Positions 30,691 through 37,662 of a stretch of DNA of 37,662 nucleotides are shown here, in pieces. How positions within the stretch are numbered: the first letter of the stretch is position 1; every line of letters begins with the position of its first letter. Position numbers and translations under genes: made by a program. The stretch lies in NCBI RefSeq assembly GCF_003265355.1, contig NZ_QFRW01000071.1, forward strand, positions 1 to 37,662. The letters are read 5' to 3'. The notes beneath the pieces were generated by a model. The model ran no database searches and had not been told where the DNA came from. It worked only from the letters and a program-made list of their open reading frames with translations. Source of the DNA: Glycomyces dulcitolivorans. GTDB lineage: Bacteria; Actinomycetota; Actinomycetes; Mycobacteriales; Micromonosporaceae.

Positions 30691-31826
30691 CTTACACCGT
30701 CTCCGCAGGCTGCAACGGCCAGCCCGGCCGCCAGAATATTTTTGGCCGCGTTCACGTCGCGGTCTTCTGAGTGCCCGCAGCGCTTGCTCGGGCACCTGAA
30801 GGTCCGCACGTTGAGCGGTATGGCCTGCCGCATGGTCCCGCACTCGGAACAGGTCTTGGAGGACGGAAGGTACCGATCGACGACGACCAGGTCGCGGCCG
30901 TACCAATCGGCCTTGTACGCGAGCATGCGGCGGAACGTGCTCCAAGAGGCGTCGGAGATCGCGCGGGCGAGCGTGTGGTTCGACAGCATCCCGCGCACGC
31001 TCAGATCCTCGACCACGATCGTTTGGTTTTCGCGAACGAGTCGGGTGGTGAGCTTGTGCAGGAAATCATGCCGTCGATCTGATACACGCGCGTGAGCACG
31101 AGCCAGACGAACCTGGGCCTTACGGTAGTTGGCCGAGCCTTGCTGCTTGCGCGACAAGTCTCGCTGCCGCTGTCTGATCCTCAGTCGGCCGCGGCGCTCG
31201 TGCCGCGGGCTGGTGACGTGCTCGCCGGTCGAGAGCGTGAACAGGCTGGTGATCCCGGCATCGATGCCGACTTCCTCGGACCGCTGCGGCAGAGCCGCGA
31301 TGTCTTCTTCGACGAGCAGGGATACGAACCAACGGCCAGCACCGTCTCGGGAGACCGTCACCGCGGACGGGTCGGCGGCCGCCGGGAGCGGTCTGGACCA
31401 CTTGATACGCAGCGGCGCGTCCTGCTTGGCGAGCCTCAGCTCGCCGGATCGGAATGTGAACGCCGACTTGGTGTACTCGGCAGCCCCTGACAGGACCCGC
31501 TTCTTCTTGAAGCGCGGATAGCCGGTGCGGCCCTCGAAGAAGTGGGCGAAGCCCTTCTGGAGGTGCCGGAGCGCCTGCTGCATCGGGACCGAGGACACCT
31601 CGTTGAGGAACGCGAGGTCGCTGCGACGCTTCCATTTGGTCAGCAGTGCCGAAGTCTCGGCGTAGCCGACGCGTTCCTTGCGCCGATACCAGGCCTTGGT
31701 GCGCGCATCGAGGGCCTTGTTGTACACCAGGCGGACGCAGCCGAACGTCCGAATCAGATTCTCGGCCTGCGACGGGGTCGGGTAGCACCGGTACCGGTAC
31801 GCCCGATGCCTCGTCTCCACAGCCAC
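30675..31826 (-). CDS. tnpB: TnpB RNA-guided nuclease, IS605 OrfB type
   Basis: A 383-residue TnpB with all the expected parts: N-terminal helix-turn-helix-like RYRCYPTPSQAENLIRTFGCVRLVYNKAL, RuvC-like triad D189 (GIDAGITSL), E273 (VVEDLSV) and D357 (EDRDVNAAKNIL), and a four-cysteine zinc finger C326-C329 / C345-C350. The catalytic set is complete, so the nuclease is probably active. The start is GTG. Its stop interrupts an open tail: in the next frame the DNA reads PSMKQETPSSDGRVPSPREG, like the extra C-terminal tail of some actinobacterial TnpB proteins, suggesting a one-base indel near 30680 or simply overlap with the guide-RNA region. Confidence 0.93.
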   Translation of the reverse strand: MAVETRHRAYRYRCYPTPSQAENLIRTFGCVRLVYNKALDARTKAWYRRKERVGYAETSALLTKWKRRSDLAFLNEVSSVPMQQALRHLQKGFAHFFEGRTGYPRFKKKRVLSGAAEYTKSAFTFRSGELRLAKQDAPLRIKWSRPLPAAADPSAVTVSRDGAGRWFVSLLVEEDIAALPQRSEEVGIDAGITSLFTLSTGEHVTSPRHERRGRLRIRQRQRDLSRKQQGSANYRKAQVRLARAHARVSDRRHDFLHKLTTRLVRENQTIVVEDLSVRGMLSNHTLARAISDASWSTFRRMLAYKADWYGRDLVVVDRYLPSSKTCSECGTMRQAIPLNVRTFRCPSKRCGHSEDRDVNAAKNILAAGLAVAACGDGVRPKRS

Positions 31827-31837
31827 GCCTCACATTA

Positions 31838-31853
31838 TACATCGGAGAATGTA
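31838..31853. repeat. Left-end hairpin of the tnpB element
   Basis: TACAT (31838-31842), loop CGGAGA, ATGTA (31849-31853), 12 bp upstream of the tnpB GTG. Subterminal hairpins of this kind are what TnpA recognises in IS200/IS605 elements. The local AT content is the highest in the area. Confidence 0.55.
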
Positions 31854-31905
31854 AGATCAGGACCGAGATGGTCTGACATCCAGGGGCGCCGACGAAGGAG
31901 TGCAG

Positions 31906-32361
31906 ATGAGCGAGCTGAAGACCCAGTTGGAAACGGATATGCGAGCCGCCCTCAAGGCAAAGGACAAGGTGACCCTGGGCACGCTCCGCATGATCATCAC
32001 GGCGATTCGGAACGAAGAGGTCGCGGGGAAGTCGAAACGCGAACTCGACGATGCGGAAGTCGTGAAAGTGCTGGTCAAACAGGCCAAGCAGCGGCGCGAA
32101 GCGGCCGATGCGTTCCGCGCCGGGGGCCGCGAGGAGTCCGCGGAGAACGAACTGGCCGAGGAAGCGGTCATCAAGCGGTACCTCCCGACCGAGCTCAGTG
32201 AGGCGGAAGTCACTCAACTGGTCCGTGAGGCGATCGACGAAGGCGGGTTCTCGGGCCCCAGGGACATGGGCAAGGTCATGAAGGCGATCGGCCCGAAGAC
32301 GGCCGGGCGCGCCGACGGGAAGCTCGTCGCCGGGATCGTCAAGGCCGCGCTCGCCGAGTAG
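31906..32361 (+). CDS. yqeY: GatB/YqeY domain protein
   Basis: A 151-residue YqeY-family protein of normal length: LKTQLETDMRAALKAKDKVTLGTLRMIITAI at the start, KRRREAADAF-like KQRREAADAFRAGGRE in the middle, and the C-terminal GPRDMGKVMKAIGPKTAGRADGKLVAGIVKAAL, which is the tRNA-binding-like tail shared with GatB. Its relation to tRNA amidotransferase suggests a tRNA-linked role, which is not established. GAAGGAG lies 5 nt before the ATG. The tnpB element ends about 50 bp upstream, so its promoter region may be partly replaced. Confidence 0.93.
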   Translation: MSELKTQLETDMRAALKAKDKVTLGTLRMIITAIRNEEVAGKSKRELDDAEVVKVLVKQAKQRREAADAFRAGGREESAENELAEEAVIKRYLPTELSEAEVTQLVREAIDEGGFSGPRDMGKVMKAIGPKTAGRADGKLVAGIVKAALAE

Positions 32362-32438
32362 GGCCGACCGCCCCAAGCGCGCTCGCCGGATAGGGTCGGC
32401 CGCGGCGGGCCCGTCCGACCGCTAGGTGCGTTAAGGGC

Positions 32439-32518
32439 TTAAGGCCGTAGACCATCCCTAGCCCCCACCCACCCTGAAGGGGACCGTAGCGCCCAGGTTT
32501 GCACCGGGGTCCGACAGA
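32439..32518 (+). repeat. Dispersed intergenic repeat with G-quadruplex core, copy 2
   Basis: Inverted partner of 1928-2016. The C-rich strand is plus here (32456-32474), so the G-quadruplex would form on the minus strand. It follows yqeY by 78 bp and precedes prfC by about 95 bp. Relative to the gene just upstream (yqeY here, the methyltransferase in copy 1) both copies have the same orientation. Confidence 0.85.
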
Positions 32519-32612
32519 AAGCGCCCCCGCAGCGGGCTGCGCGGCCGTGTCGTTCGCCACGGCTATCGTTGAACGTCGGGCCCGAAGCACTTTTCAACAC
32601 CTTGAGGAATCC

Positions 32613-34244
32613 ATGTCCAGCCACATCTCGGCGGAGGCCGCGCGCCGCCGCACGTTCGCGGTGATCTCCCACCCCGACGCCGGCAAGTCGACGATCACCG
32701 AGGCCCTGGCGCTGCACGGCCGCGCCATCTCGGCCGCGGGCGCCGTCCACGGCAAGGGCGACCGCAAGGGCGTGGTCTCCGACTGGATGTCCATGGAGCA
32801 GGACCGCGGCATCTCGATCACCTCGGCGGCGCTCCAGTTCGAGTACCGCGACTGCGTCGTGAACCTCCTCGACACCCCCGGCCACGCCGACTTCTCCGAG
32901 GACACGTACCGGGTGCTCACCGCGGTCGACGCCGCCGTGATGCTCCTCGACGCCGCGAAGGGCCTCGAACCGCAGACGCTGAAGCTCTTCGAGGTGTGCC
33001 GGGCTCGCCGCATCCCCGTGATCACGTTCATCAACAAGTGGGACCGGCCCTCGAAGGACGCCCTCGAACTCATCGAGGAGATCGAGACGCGCATCGGCAT
33101 CAAGCCGACGCCCGTCACGTGGCCCGTGGGCGTCGGCGGCGAGTTCCGCGGCGTCATCGAGAGGATCGGGTTCGGGCAGTGGCGCGACGGCCGCCGCGCG
33201 GCCGGGCCCCAGGTGCCGGGCATGGTCCGCTACGAGCGGTCCCCCGGCGGGCAGCAGTCCGCAATCGCCGAGGTCCTCGGCGAAGACGAGTCGATCGAGC
33301 GGTTCGGCGCCGACTACGAGCGCGCCCGCGAGGAGTCGGAGCTGCTCAGCGCGGTCGAGGCCGACTTCGACCAGAAGACGTTCGAGTCCGGGCAGACCAC
33401 GCCGACGCTGTTCGGGGCCGCGCTCGTCCACTTCGGCGTCGGGCAGCTGCTCGACCTGCTCGTGGACATCGCGCCGTCGCCGTTCTCGCGCGACGACGCC
33501 AAGGGCGAGCCGCGCGACCTGGAGACCGGGTTCTCGGGGTTCGTGTTCAAGTCCCAGGCGAACATGAACGCCTCGCACCGCGACCAGCTCGCGTTCATCC
33601 GCGTCTGCTCGGGCCGGTTCGAGCGCGGCATGCAGGTCACGCAGGCCCAGGGCGGGCGCACCATGTCGACGAAGTACGCGCAGACCCTGTTCGGGTCGGC
33701 CCGCGACACCGTCGACGAGGCGTGGCCCGGCGACATCGTCGGCCTCGTCAACGCGACCGGCCTCTCTGTCGGGGACACGATCTACCAGGGGAAGGCCGTC
33801 GAGTACCCGCCGCTGCCGGCGTTCGCGCCCGAGCACTTCGGGGCGCTCCAGATGCACGACACCTCCAAGGCCAAGCGGTTCCGCCGCGGCATCGCGCAGC
33901 TCGACGCCGAGGGCGTCGTGCAGGTCCTCTACTCCGAGCGGCGCGGCGAGGCCACGCCCGTGCTCGCCGCGGTCGGCCCGCTCCAGTTCGAGGTCACGGT
34001 GGCGCGCCTGTCGGCCGAGTTCGACGTGCCCGCCACGATCGACAACCTGCCGTACCAGCTCGCGCGCCTCACCGACGCCGAAGGCGCCGCGCGCCTGCGC
34101 ACGGCCCCGGGCGTCGAGGTGTTCTCGCGGCCCCGCGACGGCGCGTTCCTGGTGGCGCTGCCGAACAAGTACCGCATCCAGACGATCGTCAACGACTACC
34201 CCGGGATCAAGCTGGAGCCGCTCCTGGCGGGGGGCCAGGGCTGA
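32613..34244 (+). CDS. prfC: Peptide chain release factor 3 (RF3)
   Basis: A 543-residue translational GTPase of the RF3 branch. G1 is SHPDAGKST (19-27), the switch region EQDRGISITSAALQF matches RF3 (E-R-G-I-S-x-T-S), G3 is DTPGHADFSEDTYR, and G4 is NKWDRP, with Trp where many have Leu. Later RF3 blocks are GFVFKSQANMNASHRDQLAF and the C-terminal GPLQFEVTVARLSAEFDV. RF3 removes RF1/RF2 from the ribosome after peptide release and also acts in quality control. GAGG precedes the ATG by about 6 nt. It abuts rsmA with a TGATG overlap, so the two are coupled, and the leader holds the dispersed G-quadruplex repeat. Confidence 0.95.
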   Translation: MSSHISAEAARRRTFAVISHPDAGKSTITEALALHGRAISAAGAVHGKGDRKGVVSDWMSMEQDRGISITSAALQFEYRDCVVNLLDTPGHADFSEDTYRVLTAVDAAVMLLDAAKGLEPQTLKLFEVCRARRIPVITFINKWDRPSKDALELIEEIETRIGIKPTPVTWPVGVGGEFRGVIERIGFGQWRDGRRAAGPQVPGMVRYERSPGGQQSAIAEVLGEDESIERFGADYERAREESELLSAVEADFDQKTFESGQTTPTLFGAALVHFGVGQLLDLLVDIAPSPFSRDDAKGEPRDLETGFSGFVFKSQANMNASHRDQLAFIRVCSGRFERGMQVTQAQGGRTMSTKYAQTLFGSARDTVDEAWPGDIVGLVNATGLSVGDTIYQGKAVEYPPLPAFAPEHFGALQMHDTSKAKRFRRGIAQLDAEGVVQVLYSERRGEATPVLAAVGPLQFEVTVARLSAEFDVPATIDNLPYQLARLTDAEGAARLRTAPGVEVFSRPRDGAFLVALPNKYRIQTIVNDYPGIKLEPLLAGGQG

Positions 34245-35101
34245 TGGCGCGCCTGCTGACCTCCGGCGACATCCGGACCCTCTCGCGGGGCCTGGGCATC
34301 ACCCCCACCAAGAAGTGGGGCCAGAACTTCGTCGTCGACGCCAACACGGTGCGGCGCATCGCCGCGGCCGCGAAGCTCGCCGAGGACGACGTCGTCATGG
34401 AGGTCGGCCCGGGACTCGGCTCGCTCACCTTGGCGCTCATCGAGATCGCCCGCAAGGTGATCGCCGTCGAGATCGACCCGAAGCTCGCCCTCGCGCTGCC
34501 CACCACGGTGGCGCACCGGGCGCCCGAGGAGCACCAGCGGCTCGTCGTCGTCGAGACCGACGCCGCCCGCATCGACCCCGCCCAGCTGCCCGAGCCGCCC
34601 ACGGCGCTGGTCGCGAACCTGCCGTACAACGTGGCCGTGCCCGTGGTCCTGCACGCCCTGGAGCACTTCCCGACCCTGCGCAAGGGCCTCGTCATGGTCC
34701 AGGCCGAGGTCGGCGACCGGCTCACCGCCGGGCCCGGGTCCAAGATCTACGGCGCCCCCAGCGTCAAGATGGCCTGGTACGCGAAGGCGAAGCGCGCCGG
34801 GTCGGTGTCGGCGAACGTGTTCTGGCCCGTCCCGAACGTCGCGAGCGCCCTCGTCGCGTTCGAGCGCATCGAGAGCCCCGACGCGAACCGCGTCGAGGTC
34901 TTCGGCGCCGTCGACTCGGCGTTCGGGCAGCGGCGCAAGATGCTGCGCCAGTCCCTCAAGGCGTGGGCCGGCGAGGACGTGGACGAGGTCCTGGAGCGGT
35001 CCGGGATCGAACCCACCAGGCGGGGTGAATCGTTGGACATAGCGGAGTTCATCGCCCTCGCCGACGCCAAGGAGGCGCTGGGCGGGACCACCCGGACCTG
35101 A
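34244..35101 (+). CDS. rsmA: 16S rRNA (A1518/A1519-N6) dimethyltransferase
   Basis: A 285-residue KsgA/RsmA. KKWGQNFVVDANTVRRI (about 23-39) is the N-terminal family motif (K.GQNFL.d), VMEVGPGLGSLT is SAM motif I, VIAVEIDPKLA motif II, and NLPYNVAVPVV the catalytic NLPY block; the C-terminal AFGQRRKMLRQSLK is also typical. It dimethylates two adjacent adenosines near the 3' end of 16S rRNA during small-subunit maturation, and its loss gives kasugamycin resistance. It sits between prfC (TGATG overlap) and ispE (11 bp gap), continuing a translation/isoprenoid housekeeping run. The rsmA-ispE pair is a conserved actinobacterial neighbourhood. Confidence 0.97.
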   Translation: MARLLTSGDIRTLSRGLGITPTKKWGQNFVVDANTVRRIAAAAKLAEDDVVMEVGPGLGSLTLALIEIARKVIAVEIDPKLALALPTTVAHRAPEEHQRLVVVETDAARIDPAQLPEPPTALVANLPYNVAVPVVLHALEHFPTLRKGLVMVQAEVGDRLTAGPGSKIYGAPSVKMAWYAKAKRAGSVSANVFWPVPNVASALVAFERIESPDANRVEVFGAVDSAFGQRRKMLRQSLKAWAGEDVDEVLERSGIEPTRRGESLDIAEFIALADAKEALGGTTRT

Positions 35102-35112
35102 GGAGGCCCCAC

Positions 35113-36045
35113 ATGACCGGACAGACCGCGCCGGCCGCGCCATCGCAAGGCGTATCCGTCGACGTCCCCGCGAAGATCAACCCGCACCTGGGCGTGGGGG
35201 ACGCCCGCGCCGACGGGTACCACGCACTGTCCACGGTGTACCAGGCGATCTCCCTGCACGACACCGTGACCGCCGTCAAGCGCGGCGAACCCGGCATCGA
35301 GATCACCATCTCCGGCGAGGGCGCCGGGGAGCTGCCGACCGGCGAGGACAACCTCGCGCACAAGGCGGCGAAGCTCATCGCCCTGTACGCCGGGATCGAA
35401 CCGGACGTCAAGCTGCACTTGAACAAGCGCATCCCCGTCGCCGGGGGCCTCGCGGGGGGCTCCGCGGACGCGGCCGGTGCGCTGATCGCCTGCGCGCGGC
35501 TGTGGGACGTGGAGATCGGCGACGCCGAACTGCACCGCCTCGCCGCCGGGCTCGGCTCCGACGTGCCGTTCTGCCTCAAGGGCGGGGCCGCGATCGGCAC
35601 CGGGCGGGGCGAGGAGCTGACCCCGGTGCAGGCCAAGGGGTCCTGGCACTGGGTCGTCGCGACCACGGACACGCAGATCGCGACCCCCGAGTGCTACAAG
35701 GAGGTCGACCGGCTCCGCGAGGACGGCATCGGCCGCTACTCGCGCGACGTCGACCCGATCGTCAAGGCCTTCGAGGCCGGCGCCGACGCCGACACGCTCG
35801 CCCGGCTCCTGGTCAACGACATGGAGGCCGCCGCGGTGAGCCTGCGCCCGCAGCTCGCCTCGCTCATGCACGGCGGCCTCGAAGAGGGCGCGCTCGCCGC
35901 GCACGTCTCCGGCTCGGGGCCCACGGTCCTGTTCCTCGCCACCGACGTCAAGCACTCGGTCGCCCTGGCCCGCCGCATCCGCATGAGAGGCGGCGCCCGC
36001 AGCGTCCACCTCGCCCACGGCCCGGTGAACGGCCCCGCCGCCTAG
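35113..36045 (+). CDS. ispE: 4-diphosphocytidyl-2-C-methyl-D-erythritol kinase
   Basis: A 310-residue GHMP kinase. PAKINPHLGVG, RADGYHALSTVYQAI are the N-terminal substrate motifs; PVAGGLAGGSADAAGALIAC is the phosphate-binding GHMP loop; GSDVPFCLKGGAA and the C-terminal SGSGPTVLFLA complete the family set. It phosphorylates the CDP-ME 2-hydroxyl, the fourth step of the non-mevalonate isoprenoid pathway, in the cytosol. GAGGAGG precedes the ATG by 6 nt. It is the last gene of the prfC-rsmA-ispE run and is closed by a hairpin terminator. Confidence 0.97.
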   Translation: MTGQTAPAAPSQGVSVDVPAKINPHLGVGDARADGYHALSTVYQAISLHDTVTAVKRGEPGIEITISGEGAGELPTGEDNLAHKAAKLIALYAGIEPDVKLHLNKRIPVAGGLAGGSADAAGALIACARLWDVEIGDAELHRLAAGLGSDVPFCLKGGAAIGTGRGEELTPVQAKGSWHWVVATTDTQIATPECYKEVDRLREDGIGRYSRDVDPIVKAFEAGADADTLARLLVNDMEAAAVSLRPQLASLMHGGLEEGALAAHVSGSGPTVLFLATDVKHSVALARRIRMRGGARSVHLAHGPVNGPAA

Positions 36046-36053
36046 ATTCTGGT

Positions 36054-36081
36054 CCGCGTCCCGCCGATGCGCGGGACGCGG
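36054..36081 (+). terminator. Hairpin terminator after ispE
   Basis: CCGCGTCCCG (36054-36063) pairs with CGGGACGCGG (36072-36081), with one further C-G pair inside and a 6-nt loop. It is 8 bp past the ispE stop and has no long T run. Confidence 0.8.
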
Positions 36082-36142
36082 CCATTGTGGTCGGCACCGA
36101 ATAGGGTGGGCGTCTCCGACCACCGATGCGAGATGCCCCGCG

Positions 36143-37662
36143 ATGACTGAGACGATGCGGATCGGGCTGCTCGGCCCGTTCCAGGTGACCGCCGCAGGCG
36201 TGCCCGCGGCAGTCGCCGGAGGCCGCCAGAGGGCGGTCCTCGCCGCCCTCGCGCTCGCGGCCGGGAAACCGGTGCGCAGCAGCGCACTCGCCGCGCTCGT
36301 GTGGGGCGAGGACGCCCCCGACGCCCGGCACCGCCTGCACGCCATCGTCGGCCGCCTGCGCCAGGCGCTCGGCGCCGACAGCATTCGCGCCGCCGTCGGC
36401 GAGTACACATTGGACCTCGACCCGGATGCGGTCGACGTCCACCGGTTCCGGTCCCTCACCGCCGCCTCGAAACGCACCAGCGGCGCCGCCGAACTCGCCC
36501 TGCTCGACGAGGCGCTCAATCTGTGGCGCGGCGACCCGCTCGTCGACGTCGACGCCGAGCCCCTCGTGCTCGCCCACGCGCCCGCGCTCGCCGAGGAACG
36601 GCTGCGCGCCATCGAAAGACGCACCGACCTCGTCCTCGACGCGGGCGGCCACGCCGAGCTCATAGCCGAACTCGGCGACCTCGCCACGCTTCACCCGCTC
36701 CGCGAGTTCCTGTGGTCGCGCCTCATGCTCGCCCTCCACCGGTCCGGCCGCCAGGCCGAAGCGCTCGGCGCGTACCAGCGGGTGCGCACGCTCCTGGCCG
36801 ACCGGCTCGGCGTCGACCCCGGCGAGGAGCTCCAGCGCGCCCACCGGGCCGTCCTGAACGCCGCGCCTCCGGAACCGGTGGCACCGCCGCCCGCGAACGT
36901 CCCGCGGCAGCTCGCCGCCGACATCGCCTCCTTCACCGGCCGCACCGGGCCCCTCGCCGAACTCGACCGGCTGCTCAACGGCGCCAACGGGACCGTCGCG
37001 GTGATCAGCGGCCCCGGAGGGGTCGGCAAGACCACGCTCGCCCTCCACTGGGCCCACCGGGTCGCCGACCGATTCCCCGACGGGCAGCTGCACCTCAACC
37101 TCTCCGGGCAGTGGCCCGGCGGGCCCGCGGGCGACGCCGCGCTCATGACCCTCCTGCTGTCCCTCGGCACCCCGCCCGAGCGCATCCCGCCCGACCGGGA
37201 CGGCCGGTCGGCGACCCTCCGCTCCGCGCTCGCGGGCCGCCGCGTCCTCATGCTCCTCGACAACGCGGTCGACGCCGACCAGGTGCGCCCGCTCCTGCCC
37301 GGCTCCGGCAGCCTCGTCCTGGTCACCAGCCGCAACCGGCTCCGCAGCCTGCGCCGCCGCGAGGGCGCGCACCTGGTCGAGCTCGACCCGTTCAGCCCCG
37401 ACGAGTCCGCCGCGCTCCTGTCCGGCGTCCTCGGATCCGAGGCGCACCCCGCGGCCGTCGCCGAGCTGGCGGGCCTGTGCGGGCACCTGCCGCTGGCCGT
37501 CGCCCTTGCGGCCGAACGGGTCCGCGACACCGGGATGGCCCTGCCGGACCTGGTCGAGGAGGCCCGCGACGGCGGCGCCCGGCTCGACGCGCTCGGCGAC
37601 GGGGCCGACGACGTGCGGGGCGTCTTCGCCTGGTCCTACCGGGCCCTGCCGGGGCCCGAGGC
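36143..37662 (+). CDS. SARP/BTAD regulator with NB-ARC domain, 3' end beyond window
   Basis: The open frame runs 506 codons to the window edge. A winged helix starts at MRIGLLGPFQV (about residues 5-95), BTAD covers about 100-245 (LLDEALNLWRGDPLVDV to LGVDPGEELQRAHRAVL), then a Pro-rich linker and FTGRTGPLAELDRLL lead to an NB-ARC/STAND ATPase with Walker A SGPGGVGKTTLA near 287-298, Walker B RRVLMLLDN, VTSRNRL and GHLPLAVALAAERV. This is the AfsR/DnrI-like activator plan, with the C-terminal repeats presumably outside the window. It begins about 60 bp after the ispE terminator and so is separately transcribed. It differs clearly from the SARP at 23120, and its targets are unknown. Confidence 0.92.
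   Translation, partial: MTETMRIGLLGPFQVTAAGVPAAVAGGRQRAVLAALALAAGKPVRSSALAALVWGEDAPDARHRLHAIVGRLRQALGADSIRAAVGEYTLDLDPDAVDVHRFRSLTAASKRTSGAAELALLDEALNLWRGDPLVDVDAEPLVLAHAPALAEERLRAIERRTDLVLDAGGHAELIAELGDLATLHPLREFLWSRLMLALHRSGRQAEALGAYQRVRTLLADRLGVDPGEELQRAHRAVLNAAPPEPVAPPPANVPRQLAADIASFTGRTGPLAELDRLLNGANGTVAVISGPGGVGKTTLALHWAHRVADRFPDGQLHLNLSGQWPGGPAGDAALMTLLLSLGTPPERIPPDRDGRSATLRSALAGRRVLMLLDNAVDADQVRPLLPGSGSLVLVTSRNRLRSLRRREGAHLVELDPFSPDESAALLSGVLGSEAHPAAVAELAGLCGHLPLAVALAAERVRDTGMALPDLVEEARDGGARLDALGDGADDVRGVFAWSYRALPGPE

Larger units (their letters stand above)
30595..31856 (-). mobile_element. IS200/IS605-superfamily element carrying only tnpB (IS1341-like)
   Basis: The element comprises a single tnpB gene with a probable left-end hairpin at 31838-31853 (TACAT-CGGAGA-ATGTA) and a probable right-end hairpin at 30602-30622, seen as a minus-strand G-T wobble stem. 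No tnpA transposase is adjacent, so it must be moved in trans or be stranded. It separates the divergent metallophosphoesterase and yqeY genes. The exact ends were not fixed, because IS605 elements make no target duplication. Confidence 0.75.

Noticed and set aside
30595-31856. A full IS605 with tnpA
   Set aside because: No tnpA-like HUH transposase of about 130-150 residues is present on either side of tnpB; only the tnpB gene can be supported.

Overview
The window is very GC-rich, has tightly packed genes with frequent 4-bp start/stop overlaps, uses GTG and TTG starts, and carries families typical of high-GC actinobacteria: two SARP/BTAD regulators, an MmyB-type XRE regulator, a DUF5925-type AAA ATPase, a fused CopD-CtaG protein and an LAxTG (sortase E type) surface protein. 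A filamentous actinomycete is the best guess, possibly of the Glycomyces/Micromonospora breadth. The genus is inference.

Layout. At 1-2000 is the end of a 5-oxoprolinase operon (pxpA end, pxpB, pxpC) closed by a hairpin terminator. At 2000-6370, on the minus strand, lie a SAM methyltransferase, a trans-sulfuration PLP enzyme and the CopD/CtaG membrane protein. At 6600-10260 are an AAA ATPase, a carboxymuconolactone-decarboxylase-like protein, an MFS exporter and its divergent TetR repressor. At 10370-13380 are a sortase-anchored choice-of-anchor-A protein, a YoaK membrane protein and a TIGR01777-type epimerase with a palindromic operator. At 13600-17180 are a membrane-anchored lytic transglycosylase between two inverted copies of a 59-bp repeat, an EF-hand protein, and a divergent XRE regulator/NADP oxidoreductase pair. 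At 17270-19570 is a family 2 glycosyltransferase broken by an internal deletion, followed by a polytopic membrane protein.

At 19670-22900 are a pentapeptide-repeat-like protein, an arginase-fold protein holding a Ser-Gly microsatellite, a MoaF-like protein and a disordered protein of unknown function. At 23120-29000 are a 1013-residue SARP/NB-ARC/TPR regulator and, on the minus strand, an operon of histidine kinase, LuxR response regulator and DUF4097-type membrane protein, resembling envelope-stress modules. At 29036-29550 are a decayed Excalibur gene and tRNA-Pro(CGG) with its terminator. At 29670-32360 a metallophosphoesterase and yqeY are separated by a tnpB-only IS200/IS605-type element. 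At 32610-36045 is a prfC-rsmA-ispE run, and the window ends inside a second SARP regulator.

The main things not explained by ordinary annotation are: (1) a dispersed intergenic element whose core is an identical 19-bp G-quadruplex motif at 1979-1997 and 32456-32474; (2) the 59-bp inverted pair around the transglycosylase; (3) a loss-of-catalytic-core deletion in the glycosyltransferase and a one-base frameshift in the Excalibur remnant; (4) a hexanucleotide repeat inside the arginase-fold gene; (5) seven genes whose -10 box sits only 6-7 nt before the start codon, implying leaderless mRNAs; and (6) several clean operator palindromes. All functional statements come from reading motifs by eye. 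No database search was run.
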